Positions 1 to 7,137 of a stretch of 21,963 nt of DNA are shown here, in pieces. Position numbers and translations under genes: made by a program. This DNA comes from an uncultured Bacteroidaceae bacterium (GTDB lineage Bacteria > Bacteroidota > Bacteroidia > Bacteroidales > Bacteroidaceae): NCBI GenBank assembly GCA_904501945.1, contig CAJGCU010000031.1:1-21963 (forward strand), in the 5' to 3' direction. A model generated the notes under the pieces. The model ran no database searches. It was not told the DNA's origin and saw only the letters and a program-made list of their open reading frames with translations. Within the stretch, counting starts at the first letter, position 1. Each line of letters starts with the position of its first letter.

Positions 1-169
1 AAATTCTTTTGAGAAAACACGCTTTCGTATGTTGATTTAATGCGAGTTCGATATAAGAAGTTACGTAATCTTTAATGTCTGGCTAAAGGCTGAAGAACCC
101 CAGACTCACAACAATCTCTATATCTTTCAGATATCCTCAAAATTCATCCTATTTTCAGCTCCGCTTACA

Positions 170-230
170 ACCTCAAAAGGGGTGAGAGTCTTACCTATAC
201 CATAGGTGAGACTCTCACCCCTTTTGAGGT
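170..230. repeat. 61-nt nested palindrome
   Basis: Two 29-nt arms (170-198 and 202-230) are inverted complements except at one position, which would still be a G-U pair in RNA. They are separated by only 3 nt (ACC). Inside each arm lies a further 15-nt near-palindrome: GGTGAGAGTCTTACC at 181-195 (one mismatch) and GGTGAGACTCTCACC at 205-219 (perfect), with centres 24 nt apart. There is no T-run on either side, so it is not a standard intrinsic terminator. It may be a dispersed palindromic repeat, a two-site operator for an unseen left-hand gene, or a bidirectional transcription or mRNA barrier. Confidence 0.85.
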
Positions 231-290
231 ACAATCGGAAACATTTTTAGAGAGAATGTTGAGTGTCTATGACGTGCCTCTTGGCTGAAT

Positions 291-324
291 AAAAAAGGGG
301 TGCTGTTCTTGAAAACAGCACCCC
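291..324 (-). terminator. Intrinsic terminator of the argF' cluster
   Basis: The perfect 11-bp stem GGGGTGCTGTT (297-307) pairs with 314-324 across a 6-nt loop. Read on the minus strand it is followed at once by a run of six T (296-291). It starts 35 nt beyond the argF' stop codon, which is the expected place for a Rho-independent terminator closing the leftward operon. Confidence 0.88.
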
Positions 325-359
325 AAAATTATAGATTATAAAGGTGTATAATTTGCTTT

Positions 360-1391
360 TCATTTGAGTGTTTCCAGCATTCGTTTCAGCACGACGGTGG
401 CTGAGATTTCACGGTTGGCAGCTTCTGGGATGACGATTGAGGTTGGTGCTTCAATCACTTCGTCGGTCACAATCATGTTGCGGCGCACAGGAAGGCAATG
501 CATGAAAAAAGCGTTGTTGGTGACTGCCATTTGGCGTGCAGAGACGGTCCAATCGGCAAAATCGTGATAATCATGAAGATTTTTTCCGTACTCTTCTGGT
601 CGTGTAACGCCCGGACAGCTCCAGTTTTTGGCATAGATGAAGTCTGCTCCCTCAAAGGCTTTCATTTGGTCATATTCAACTTTGGCATCGCCAACAAACT
701 GTGGGTCAAGTTCGTAGCCTTCTGGATGGGTGACTACAAAGTCCACGTCAGCAGCATTCATCCATTCGGCAAAGGAGTTGGGCACAGCCTGTGGGAGTGC
801 CTTGGGATGAGGTGCCCATGTGAGCACCACCTTTGGGCGTTTGTTGGGTGTGCGTGTGACAGGAGTACCACCAAAGAGCGGATTGGGCTCAATGAATGTC
901 TTGTTCTTGTACTCTTCGATGGTGATGAGGTCGGCAAAGGCTTGCAGAGGATGCACGGTGGCACTCTCCATGAAGAAGACGGGGCGACCGCTGTACTTGA
1001 TGAACTGGTTGAGTATTTTCTCCTCGTAGTCATCCTGGCGAGACTCGAACTGCGCGAAGGAACGCACGCCGATGATGTCGCAGTAAGAGCCCATCACAGG
1101 GATGGCTTCGAGCAGGTGTTCGCTCTTGTCGCTTTCCATGATGACGCCACGTTCTGTCTCCAATTTCCATGCTCCCTGATTCACGTCGAGCACAATGACG
1201 TTCATGCCCAGGTTGAGTGCTGCCTTCTGAGTGGAAAGGCGGGTGCGCAACGAATTGTTGAAGAAAATGAGCATGGCAGTCTTGTTTTTGCCAAGTTCCT
1301 GATATTTATAGCGATTGCTCTTTATTTCGAAAGCCTCTTCAAGGGCTTTTTTCAAGTCGCCGATGTCTGATACGTGTTGAAAAATTTTCAT
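360..1391 (-). CDS. argF': N-succinyl/N-acetylornithine carbamoyltransferase
   Basis: This enzyme transfers a carbamoyl group from carbamoyl phosphate to acylated ornithine, giving acyl-citrulline in the acylated arginine pathway of Bacteroidota. The 343-residue protein has the carbamoyl-phosphate loop SLRTR (47-51), HPLQ (147-150), the proline-rich TWAPHPKALPQAVP stretch (191-204) typical of the acetyl/succinyl-ornithine branch, and HCLP (298-301). Trp75, contributed by the neighbouring subunit in known structures, is present. From memory, the Bacteroides fragilis succinylornithine enzyme aligns without gaps over the first ~160 residues. There its specificity residue is Pro90 (Glu92 in the Xanthomonas acetylornithine enzyme). 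Here residue 90 is Ser, so the acyl group used is uncertain. About 20 extra residues (164-184) lengthen it over the B. fragilis protein. It lies 43 nt after ybeY and is followed by a terminator, so it is probably the last gene of the operon. Confidence 0.93.
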   Translation of the reverse strand: MKIFQHVSDIGDLKKALEEAFEIKSNRYKYQELGKNKTAMLIFFNNSLRTRLSTQKAALNLGMNVIVLDVNQGAWKLETERGVIMESDKSEHLLEAIPVMGSYCDIIGVRSFAQFESRQDDYEEKILNQFIKYSGRPVFFMESATVHPLQAFADLITIEEYKNKTFIEPNPLFGGTPVTRTPNKRPKVVLTWAPHPKALPQAVPNSFAEWMNAADVDFVVTHPEGYELDPQFVGDAKVEYDQMKAFEGADFIYAKNWSCPGVTRPEEYGKNLHDYHDFADWTVSARQMAVTNNAFFMHCLPVRRNMIVTDEVIEAPTSIVIPEAANREISATVVLKRMLETLK

Positions 1392-1434
1392 ATATGGTGT
1401 ACTTTATGAGTTTTTGAGTTTGTATGTTCTGTTG

Positions 1435-1884
1435 TCAATTCAATATAGTTAACCCTTTCATTTCTAATGCCTTATTTTCGGCAGTTTCCATGATTTCGCG
1501 TTCACCGGGTCCTTTGTCGTTGATGCCTATGAGGTGGAGCACTCCATGGATGATGACACGATGCAGTTCTTCCTCGTAGGTTGTTCCTTGCTGGATGGCG
1601 TTAGAACGGACGGTGTCGAGGCTGATGAAGAGGTCTCCTGAGAGTGTATCTTTATGTCCCATGAGCAGTTCATCTTCGCAATAGTCAAAGGTGATGATAT
1701 CGGTATAGTAGTTATGCTGGAGGTATTGTTTATTTACTTCCAGAATCTTGTCGTCGTTGCAGAAAATGTAGGCAATACTGCCTATTTTCTTGCCATAGGT
1801 TGCAGCAACGGCTTTTATCCATGTGCTGGTGTCGCGTCGGCGGATGGGAGGCATTTTTACGCCGTCAGCATGATAACTTATCAT
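1435..1884 (-). CDS. ybeY: YbeY-type endoribonuclease
   Basis: YbeY is a zinc-dependent RNase that acts in 16S rRNA 3'-end maturation and ribosome quality control in the cytoplasm. The 149-residue protein shows the family core NxxYLxxxxxTDIITFDY (51-68), SGDLFIS (82-88) and the metal-site helix HGVLHLIGIND (113-123). The usual motif HGxLHxxGxDH supplies three His ligands. Here His113 and His117 are present, but the third position (10 residues after the first His) is Asp123. I recall the same IND sequence in Bacteroides YbeY, so this looks like a phylum trait, not a broken gene. The start lies 2 nt after the stop of the S41 protease gene, which suggests translational coupling in the operon. 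Confidence 0.93.
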   Translation of the reverse strand: MISYHADGVKMPPIRRRDTSTWIKAVAATYGKKIGSIAYIFCNDDKILEVNKQYLQHNYYTDIITFDYCEDELLMGHKDTLSGDLFISLDTVRSNAIQQGTTYEEELHRVIIHGVLHLIGINDKGPGEREIMETAENKALEMKGLTILN

Positions 1885-1886
1885 TA

Positions 1887-3557
1887 TTATTGGGTTTGTA
1901 TGTTTTCAAATATTTTTTCATCTTTCAGCGCGCGAAGTCCCTGTTTGTAAATCTCATTCATAGGGTTGATGAGTTCGAAATATTCAGAAATACTCCACAA
2001 ATCTCGTGCGATGAGTGCTTTTAACTGTGTTTTCACCAATGGCAGAGTAGCTTGCAGGTCGGAATCTGTATATTCAATCTTTGCTTCTTCTGTTTTTTTC
2101 ATCAAGATGTCTATCATGTCTTGTGGGACAACGAACTCTTGCTTAAACCTTTCAAAACCTGAACGAAGGTCTTCTGCTTCGAAACTCTTGTTTTCCTGCT
2201 GGCGTGAACGTGCCTTGCGGAACTTTTCCACATCATAAGCTTTGACGAGTGCCTTGCGATTGCTGTCAATCCACTTGAGGGCTGTTGAGGTGATACAGCT
2301 CTTTGCAACGAGCTTGCGATGGAAGGCATTGTTAGTGGTGGTATCGAGCGGCACGTAAACATCGGGCATGATACCGCCTCCACCATAGACAATACGTCCG
2401 CCTTTGGTCGTGTATTTGAGGGAGTCGGGGAAGTGTATGCTGTCTGCGTGCATCAGCTCTCCGCTATTCAGGCGGTCAAGCATATCTAACTCGTATTTTT
2501 GTTTGTTGCCTTTGACGTATGGCTTCTGGAAACATCTTCCGATGGGGCTGTAATAGTGGGCAATGGTAAGACGTATAAGTGAGCCATCAGGCAGATTAAC
2601 AGGACGTTGTACTAGTCCCTTACCGAAAGTTCTTCTACCGACGATGATGCCTCGGTCATTGTCTTGAAGGGCACCTGAAAGAATCTCAGCTGCAGAAGCG
2701 CTATAGCCGTCCACCAGAACCACGATTTTGTTGATATGCATCTTGCCTCTGTTGGCGCGGTATTCTTGGCGACCAATGGTGCGTCCTTCTGTGTAAACAA
2801 TCATCTCGTTGTTGTTGAGAAAATGGTTTGATAAATCAACTGCTGTCTGCAAATACCCTCCTCCATTACCTTGAAGGTCAATGACAATATCTTCCATACC
2901 TGAAGCAAGCAGAGTTGTGGCAGCCTTGATGAATTCTATGTTGGTGGTTGTGCCGAAGTTATTGATACGTATGTAGCCTGTAGTTGCGTCTATCATGTAG
3001 GCAGCATCAATTGTGTAGACAGGAATCTTGTCGCGGATGACTGTAAATTTCTGTAATCCTTCAATTCCTCGCCGCTTTACGCTGAGTTCAACTTTAGAAC
3101 CTTTGGGTCCGCGCAGTCGTTTCATGATTTCTTCGCGTGATATTTTAATACCAGCAATGACACTATCATCCACAGCCACAATCATGTCGCCAGCAAGGAT
3201 GCCAGCTTTTTCGGAAGGTCCGCCGCTAACGGGCTGAATGACAACAAGCGTATCCTCATTCATATTGAACTGTACGCCGATACCATCGAAAGATCCTTCC
3301 AAAGGTTCATTGAGTGCCTGTACATCTTTAGCAGGAGTATAGGTAGAGTGTGGGTCAAGTTCGTTCAGCATGCCACGGATGGCATCTTCTGTTAGTTTCT
3401 TGACATCTACGCTGTCTACATAGAGCTGAGAGATGGCTTGTTGTGTAAAAATCAGTTTTTGTATCTGTTTTTCAAAGGGAATGAAGCTGTTGTATTGTGC
3501 CATGATTGGCATACAAATAGCTATGAATAGAGATATGAGGATAGCTTGAAGTTTCAT
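1887..3557 (-). CDS. Secreted PDZ/S41 C-terminal-processing protease
   Basis: This is a serine protease of the CtpA/Prc (S41) family, which trims the C-termini of periplasmic or membrane proteins. Residues 1-20 form a signal peptide (hydrophobic core, cut likely after PIMA). A PDZ domain spans about 88-163 (GIGVQF, GDMIVAVDD), followed by the protease core to about 345. The catalytic Ser288 sits in GYSASAAE and the general-base Lys313 in TFGKGLVQ. Their 25-residue spacing equals that of the Ser-Lys dyad of E. coli Prc. The last ~150 residues form a charged, helix-rich tail (about 410-556) beyond the core, which may bind substrate or partners. Its ATG overlaps the coaD stop as ATGA (3557-3554), so translation is probably coupled. 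Confidence 0.93.
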   Translation of the reverse strand: MKLQAILISLFIAICMPIMAQYNSFIPFEKQIQKLIFTQQAISQLYVDSVDVKKLTEDAIRGMLNELDPHSTYTPAKDVQALNEPLEGSFDGIGVQFNMNEDTLVVIQPVSGGPSEKAGILAGDMIVAVDDSVIAGIKISREEIMKRLRGPKGSKVELSVKRRGIEGLQKFTVIRDKIPVYTIDAAYMIDATTGYIRINNFGTTTNIEFIKAATTLLASGMEDIVIDLQGNGGGYLQTAVDLSNHFLNNNEMIVYTEGRTIGRQEYRANRGKMHINKIVVLVDGYSASAAEILSGALQDNDRGIIVGRRTFGKGLVQRPVNLPDGSLIRLTIAHYYSPIGRCFQKPYVKGNKQKYELDMLDRLNSGELMHADSIHFPDSLKYTTKGGRIVYGGGGIMPDVYVPLDTTTNNAFHRKLVAKSCITSTALKWIDSNRKALVKAYDVEKFRKARSRQQENKSFEAEDLRSGFERFKQEFVVPQDMIDILMKKTEEAKIEYTDSDLQATLPLVKTQLKALIARDLWSISEYFELINPMNEIYKQGLRALKDEKIFENIQTQ

Positions 3558-3997
3558 GGCAAAAAGTCTTCTATATTTTTCTGGTAAGAGTACAGTTCCC
3601 GTACAATGCTTGAACTTATAGCAGAAAATTGGGAATCTGTGAACAAGAGAACGGTCTCAATACCTGTCAGACGTTTGTTGACATCTGCTATATCTCGTTC
3701 ATATTCAAAATCTTTTATGCTTCTCACGCCTCTCAGAAGAAAGTCTGCACCTTTCTCTTTGGCAAAATCGGTCGTTAAGCCTTCGTAGCTTTCAACTCGC
3801 ACATGCAAATTGTCTTTGTAGAGTTCTTGTATGGCTTGCAGGCGTTCTTCGAGAGAAAACATATATTTCTTCTCGTGATTGACACCGATAGCAATAATCA
3901 CATTGTCGGCCACGCTTTGGAGTGCGCGGTCAACAATATCTTGATGACCTTTTGTGAATGGGTCAAAACTGCCTGCAAATAGAGCTGTTTTACTCAT
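3554..3997 (-). CDS. coaD: Phosphopantetheine adenylyltransferase
   Basis: CoaD joins 4'-phosphopantetheine and ATP to give dephospho-CoA, the fourth step of coenzyme A synthesis. The 147-residue protein has the nucleotidyltransferase signature GSFDPFTKGH (9-18, with the T/HxGH element), the phosphopantetheine-side motif LLRGVRSIKDFEYE (87-100) and the ATP-side motif ISSSIVRE (127-134). I chose ATG 3997 over an in-frame ATG at 4105. The 3997 start puts GSFDP at its normal position near the N-terminus and lies 1 nt after the stop of the upstream topoisomerase gene. The extra 36 codons from 4105 would overlap that gene. At 147 residues it is about a dozen shorter than E. coli CoaD, mostly at the C-terminus. 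Confidence 0.95.
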   Translation of the reverse strand: MSKTALFAGSFDPFTKGHQDIVDRALQSVADNVIIAIGVNHEKKYMFSLEERLQAIQELYKDNLHVRVESYEGLTTDFAKEKGADFLLRGVRSIKDFEYERDIADVNKRLTGIETVLLFTDSQFSAISSSIVRELYSYQKNIEDFLP

Positions 3998-3998
3998 A

Positions 3999-5951
3999 TT
4001 ATGCTGATTCTGAGTTTTCTTCTTCTGGTCTGTCTTCTTCAAAAACAAGATTGTTGATGATAAAAGTCTGTCTTGACATGGTGTTTTTGCCCATGTAGTA
4101 TTCAAGGAGTTCTTTTACCTGATCTGTTTTGCGGAGGGTAACTCTCTCAAGGCGTATGTCTGGCCCTATAAAATTTTTGAATTCGTCGGGAGAAATTTCG
4201 CCAAGTCCCTTGAAACGCGTGATTTCAGGTTCTGGACCGAGCATTTCGATAGCTTGCAGGCGTTCTTCTTCGCTGTAGCAGTAGATGGTGATGAAGTCGC
4301 CTTTGCTGTCGGGGTGATTTTCTGTATATGCCTCAAGAACAGACTTTTTGATGCGTTTTTTGCGATTGCGAACGCGGAAGAGGGGAGTCTGTAAGATATA
4401 GACGTGTCCTGTCCTGACAAGTTCGGGGAAGAACTGCAAAAAGAAGGTCATCATGAGGAGGCGGATGTGCATGCCGTCAACATCGGCATCGGTAGCGATG
4501 ATGACTTTGTTGTAACGTAGCCCTTCTATTCCATCCTCAATGTTAAGTGCAGCCTGCAACAAGTTGAACTCTTCATTTTCATACACTACTTTCTTGGTTA
4601 ATCCAAAGGAATTGAGAGGCTTACCACGCAGAGAAAAGACGGCTTGAGTCATAACATCACGGCTTTTTGTGATGCTTCCGCTGGCAGAGTCACCCTCGGT
4701 GATGAAGATGGAACTGTCTTCTTTCAAGTCGCCTTTGACATCATTGAGGTGAATCTTGCAGTCACGAAGTTTACGATTGTGCAAATTGGCTTTCTTAGCG
4801 CGTTCGCGAGCCAGTTTGGTAACACCGGCAATAGCCTTTCGGTCACGCTCGTTCTCCTTGATTTTCTCCTCTATGACTTCTGCTAAATCAAGATTTTTGT
4901 GCAGGAAATTATCTACTTCAGTTTTGATAAAATCACCTACAAACTTATTGACACTGATACCGCCATTAGGTTCCATGGTGAGAGAACCTAATTTAATCTT
5001 TGTCTGCGATTCAAATTGAGGTTCTTGCACATTGATTGCAATGGCTGCGATAATGCCAGAGCGAATATCGCTATAGTCATAATTTTTGCCATAAAACTCT
5101 TTGATGGTGCGGGCTATATGCTCCTTGAAGGCACTCTGGTGTGTTCCGCCCTGTATGGTGTGCTGGCCATTCACAAACGAATGGTATTCCTCGCCATACT
5201 GCTGATTGGTGTGCGTGAAGGCAATCTCTATGTCGTCACCTTTGAGATGGATAATTTCATAGAGCGGAGTGGTATCCATCGTGTCTTTCAGAAGGTCCTT
5301 TAATCCGTTTCGGCTCACAATACGGCTGCCATTGTAGTAAATTTCAAGACCCGTGTTCAGATAAGTATAGTTGCGGAGCATGTTACTCACAAATTCATCA
5401 TGGAACTTGTAGTTGAGAAACAGCGAGTTATCTGGCTTGAACGAGATGAAGGTTCCGTTTTCTTCAGTAGTATCCTCTGTCTTGTCTTCGATGAGCTTTC
5501 CTTTTTCAAAAATGGCAGAACGCACTTTCCCGTCACGATAACTTCTGACCTCAAATAACGTAGATAGCGCATTGACAGCTTTAGTGCCGACACCATTGAG
5601 ACCAATTGATTTCTGGAAAGCTTTGGAGTCGTATTTTCCACCAGTATTGAGGATTGAAACTGCTTCAATCATCTTGCCTTGCGGTATTCCGCGGCCATAG
5701 TCGCGCACGGTCACAGCAAGATTGTCTATCACCTCCACTTCAATGCGTTTGCCCGCATTCATCTTGAATTCGTCAATGCTGTTGTCAATAATTTCCTTTA
5801 GCAACACATAGATGCCATCCTCAGCATGGCTGCCATCGCCCAAGCGACCAATGTACATACCTGGTCGCAGACGGATGTGCTCCACGCCTGTCAGTGTGAT
5901 GATATTTCCATCATCATAATTACTATTTTGATTGAGGTCTAAGTCTTCCAT
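3999..5951 (-). CDS. parE: DNA topoisomerase IV subunit B (GyrB/ParE family)
   Basis: This is the ATPase subunit of a type IIA topoisomerase that works with a ParC-like partner to decatenate or relax DNA. The 650-residue protein has the GHKL ATPase elements EIIDNSIDEF (53-62), the DYGRGIP loop (84-90), GLNGVGTKAVNALS (117-130) and the QTK loop with Lys318 (316-318). The TOPRIM domain starts at EGDSASGS (419-426, Glu419) and carries the metal site DADVDG (488-493). The RFKGLGE motif lies at 579-585. There is no long insert as in gamma-proteobacterial GyrB, and the length fits ParE. I favour ParE over GyrB from the short length and operon, but sequence alone does not fully exclude GyrB. It starts 2 nt after the GNAT-like gene and ends 1 nt before coaD. 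Confidence 0.88.
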   Translation of the reverse strand: MEDLDLNQNSNYDDGNIITLTGVEHIRLRPGMYIGRLGDGSHAEDGIYVLLKEIIDNSIDEFKMNAGKRIEVEVIDNLAVTVRDYGRGIPQGKMIEAVSILNTGGKYDSKAFQKSIGLNGVGTKAVNALSTLFEVRSYRDGKVRSAIFEKGKLIEDKTEDTTEENGTFISFKPDNSLFLNYKFHDEFVSNMLRNYTYLNTGLEIYYNGSRIVSRNGLKDLLKDTMDTTPLYEIIHLKGDDIEIAFTHTNQQYGEEYHSFVNGQHTIQGGTHQSAFKEHIARTIKEFYGKNYDYSDIRSGIIAAIAINVQEPQFESQTKIKLGSLTMEPNGGISVNKFVGDFIKTEVDNFLHKNLDLAEVIEEKIKENERDRKAIAGVTKLARERAKKANLHNRKLRDCKIHLNDVKGDLKEDSSIFITEGDSASGSITKSRDVMTQAVFSLRGKPLNSFGLTKKVVYENEEFNLLQAALNIEDGIEGLRYNKVIIATDADVDGMHIRLLMMTFFLQFFPELVRTGHVYILQTPLFRVRNRKKRIKKSVLEAYTENHPDSKGDFITIYCYSEEERLQAIEMLGPEPEITRFKGLGEISPDEFKNFIGPDIRLERVTLRKTDQVKELLEYYMGKNTMSRQTFIINNLVFEEDRPEEENSESA

Positions 5952-5953
5952 AA

Positions 5954-7087
5954 TTATTTGATTTCCTTCTTGTAGCAGCGGCGACGCTTATGCTGTCTTC
6001 TCTCAAAGTATATCCATTGCTGCTGCACCTTTGAGTTTTCTTCCAGTTCTGGATTTGTTTCTACGTAGTCATAGCCTTCAGAGATATAGATAGGCAGAAG
6101 GTCGTAGAATAAGATGGAATTGACTCCTTTGCTTTGGTATTCAGGCAATACGCCAACAAGCATGAGATCCAGTATTTTAGGTTTCTTAATCTTGAGTGTC
6201 TTCAGAAGATGCCACCATCCTAAAGGAGTGAGTTTGCCTTTGGCTTTCTGCAAAGCGCGTGACATGGATGGCATGGAAATACCAACAGCTACCAAGCGTC
6301 CATTTGCTTCTGTGATGAGGCTAACTAGCTTTAAGTCGAGTACAGGGAGGTACATCTTTACATATTGGTCTATCTGCTTCTGACTCAATTCGCTATATCC
6401 AAACAGAGGTTTGAATGCTTCGTTGATAACTTGAAAAATCTCTTGTCCATATTCCTGTGCTATTTTCTTTGCAGAAGTGTATTTCTTGATACGCAAATCA
6501 TACTTCTTCATCACAATCTCAGCAATGCGGCTCAATCGTTCAGGAATACCGGTTTCCTTAGGAACATTTATCATCATTTCAATCCAGTCAGCATCTTTTT
6601 CAAATCCTAATTTTTCTATATGTTGCTGATAATAAGGATAATTGTAGATGGTAGCCATCGTGGAAAGTTCCTCAAAGCCTTCGATGAGCATACCTTCAGC
6701 ATCCATGTCGGTAAAGCCAAGTGGTCCCTGTATGGTTGTCATGCCCTTTTCTTTACCCCATGCTTCAACCGCATCAATCAAGGCTTTGCTCACCTCCTCG
6801 TCATCAATAAAGTCAATCCATCCGAAACGCACGCTGTTGAGATTCCAAGTTTTGTTAGCTTTGTGGTTGATGATAGCAGCAACACGTCCTGCCAGTTTCC
6901 CGTCTTTGTAAGCAAGGAAATAAGCAGCTTCACAGAACTCCATTGCAGCGTTCTTGTCCGAAAACGTCGTGAGCATGTCCTCATAGAGGTCTGGCACCGA
7001 ATATGGATTATTTTTATATAATTCGTAATTAAAACGAATGAACTTTTTCAGTTCATTCTTTGTTTCTACTTTCTTGATTGTAACCAT
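5954..7087 (-). CDS. GNAT-fold protein of unknown substrate
   Basis: This 377-residue soluble protein has no signal peptide. It reads as a two-lobed GCN5-related acyltransferase-like fold. The N-terminal lobe (about 1-150) contains YFLAYKDGKLAGRVAAI (57-73), a typical GNAT strand pair. The C-terminal lobe contains LMLVGVLPEYQSKGVNSILF (about 311-330), which resembles the acetyl-CoA pyrophosphate loop (Q/RxxGxG/A) in degenerate form. The C-terminus is strongly basic (RRQHKRRRCYKKEIK). I recall uncharacterised Bacteroidota homologues but no known substrate. It lies directly ahead of the topoisomerase gene (2-nt gap) and is probably the first gene of its own transcript, since a -7-like box lies at 7106-7113. 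The true role may be an amino- or aminoacyl-transferase; function is unassigned. Confidence 0.75.
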   Translation of the reverse strand: MVTIKKVETKNELKKFIRFNYELYKNNPYSVPDLYEDMLTTFSDKNAAMEFCEAAYFLAYKDGKLAGRVAAIINHKANKTWNLNSVRFGWIDFIDDEEVSKALIDAVEAWGKEKGMTTIQGPLGFTDMDAEGMLIEGFEELSTMATIYNYPYYQQHIEKLGFEKDADWIEMMINVPKETGIPERLSRIAEIVMKKYDLRIKKYTSAKKIAQEYGQEIFQVINEAFKPLFGYSELSQKQIDQYVKMYLPVLDLKLVSLITEANGRLVAVGISMPSMSRALQKAKGKLTPLGWWHLLKTLKIKKPKILDLMLVGVLPEYQSKGVNSILFYDLLPIYISEGYDYVETNPELEENSKVQQQWIYFERRQHKRRRCYKKEIK

Positions 7088-7105
7088 TTTTCACCTAATT
7101 TTTGG

Positions 7106-7113
7106 CAAATATA
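7106..7113 (-). promoter_or_regulatory. Putative -7 box ahead of the GNAT-parE operon
   Basis: The minus strand reads TATATTTG, matching the Bacteroidota -7 consensus TAnnTTTG, 18 nt before the ATG of the GNAT-like gene, in the 50-nt gap after the nuclease gene. A clear -33 TTG is not visible at the right spacing. This would give a leader of only about 12 nt. Confidence 0.45.
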
Positions 7114-7137
7114 CAACTTTTTTCTGATTTTTCACAT

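Larger units (their letters stand above)
1..359. other. Gene-free flank downstream of argF'
   Basis: I see no convincing gene here. The only open stretch touching the left edge is a 12-codon plus-strand frame ending in TAA at 38-40, which could be the tail of a gene outside the window but cannot be supported. The stretch holds a 61-nt palindrome at 170-230 and a minus-strand intrinsic terminator at 291-324, both listed separately. Positions 41-169 show nothing recognisable. Confidence 0.6.

Noticed and set aside
498..1370. 290-codon plus-strand open frame antisense to argF'
   Set aside because: It overlaps a clearly recognisable enzyme gene on the other strand almost completely. The translation has no family features and looks like the codon-bias shadow of argF'.
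2224..2232. TTTTCCACA, a DnaA-box-like sequence
   Set aside because: It is a single site within the S41 protease gene, with no cluster of boxes or A/T-rich unwinding region around it, so there is no origin here.
3998..4105. N-terminal extension of coaD to an upstream in-frame ATG
   Set aside because: It overlaps the end of parE and would push the nucleotide-binding motif 36 residues inwards. The 3997 start gives the normal family N-terminus.
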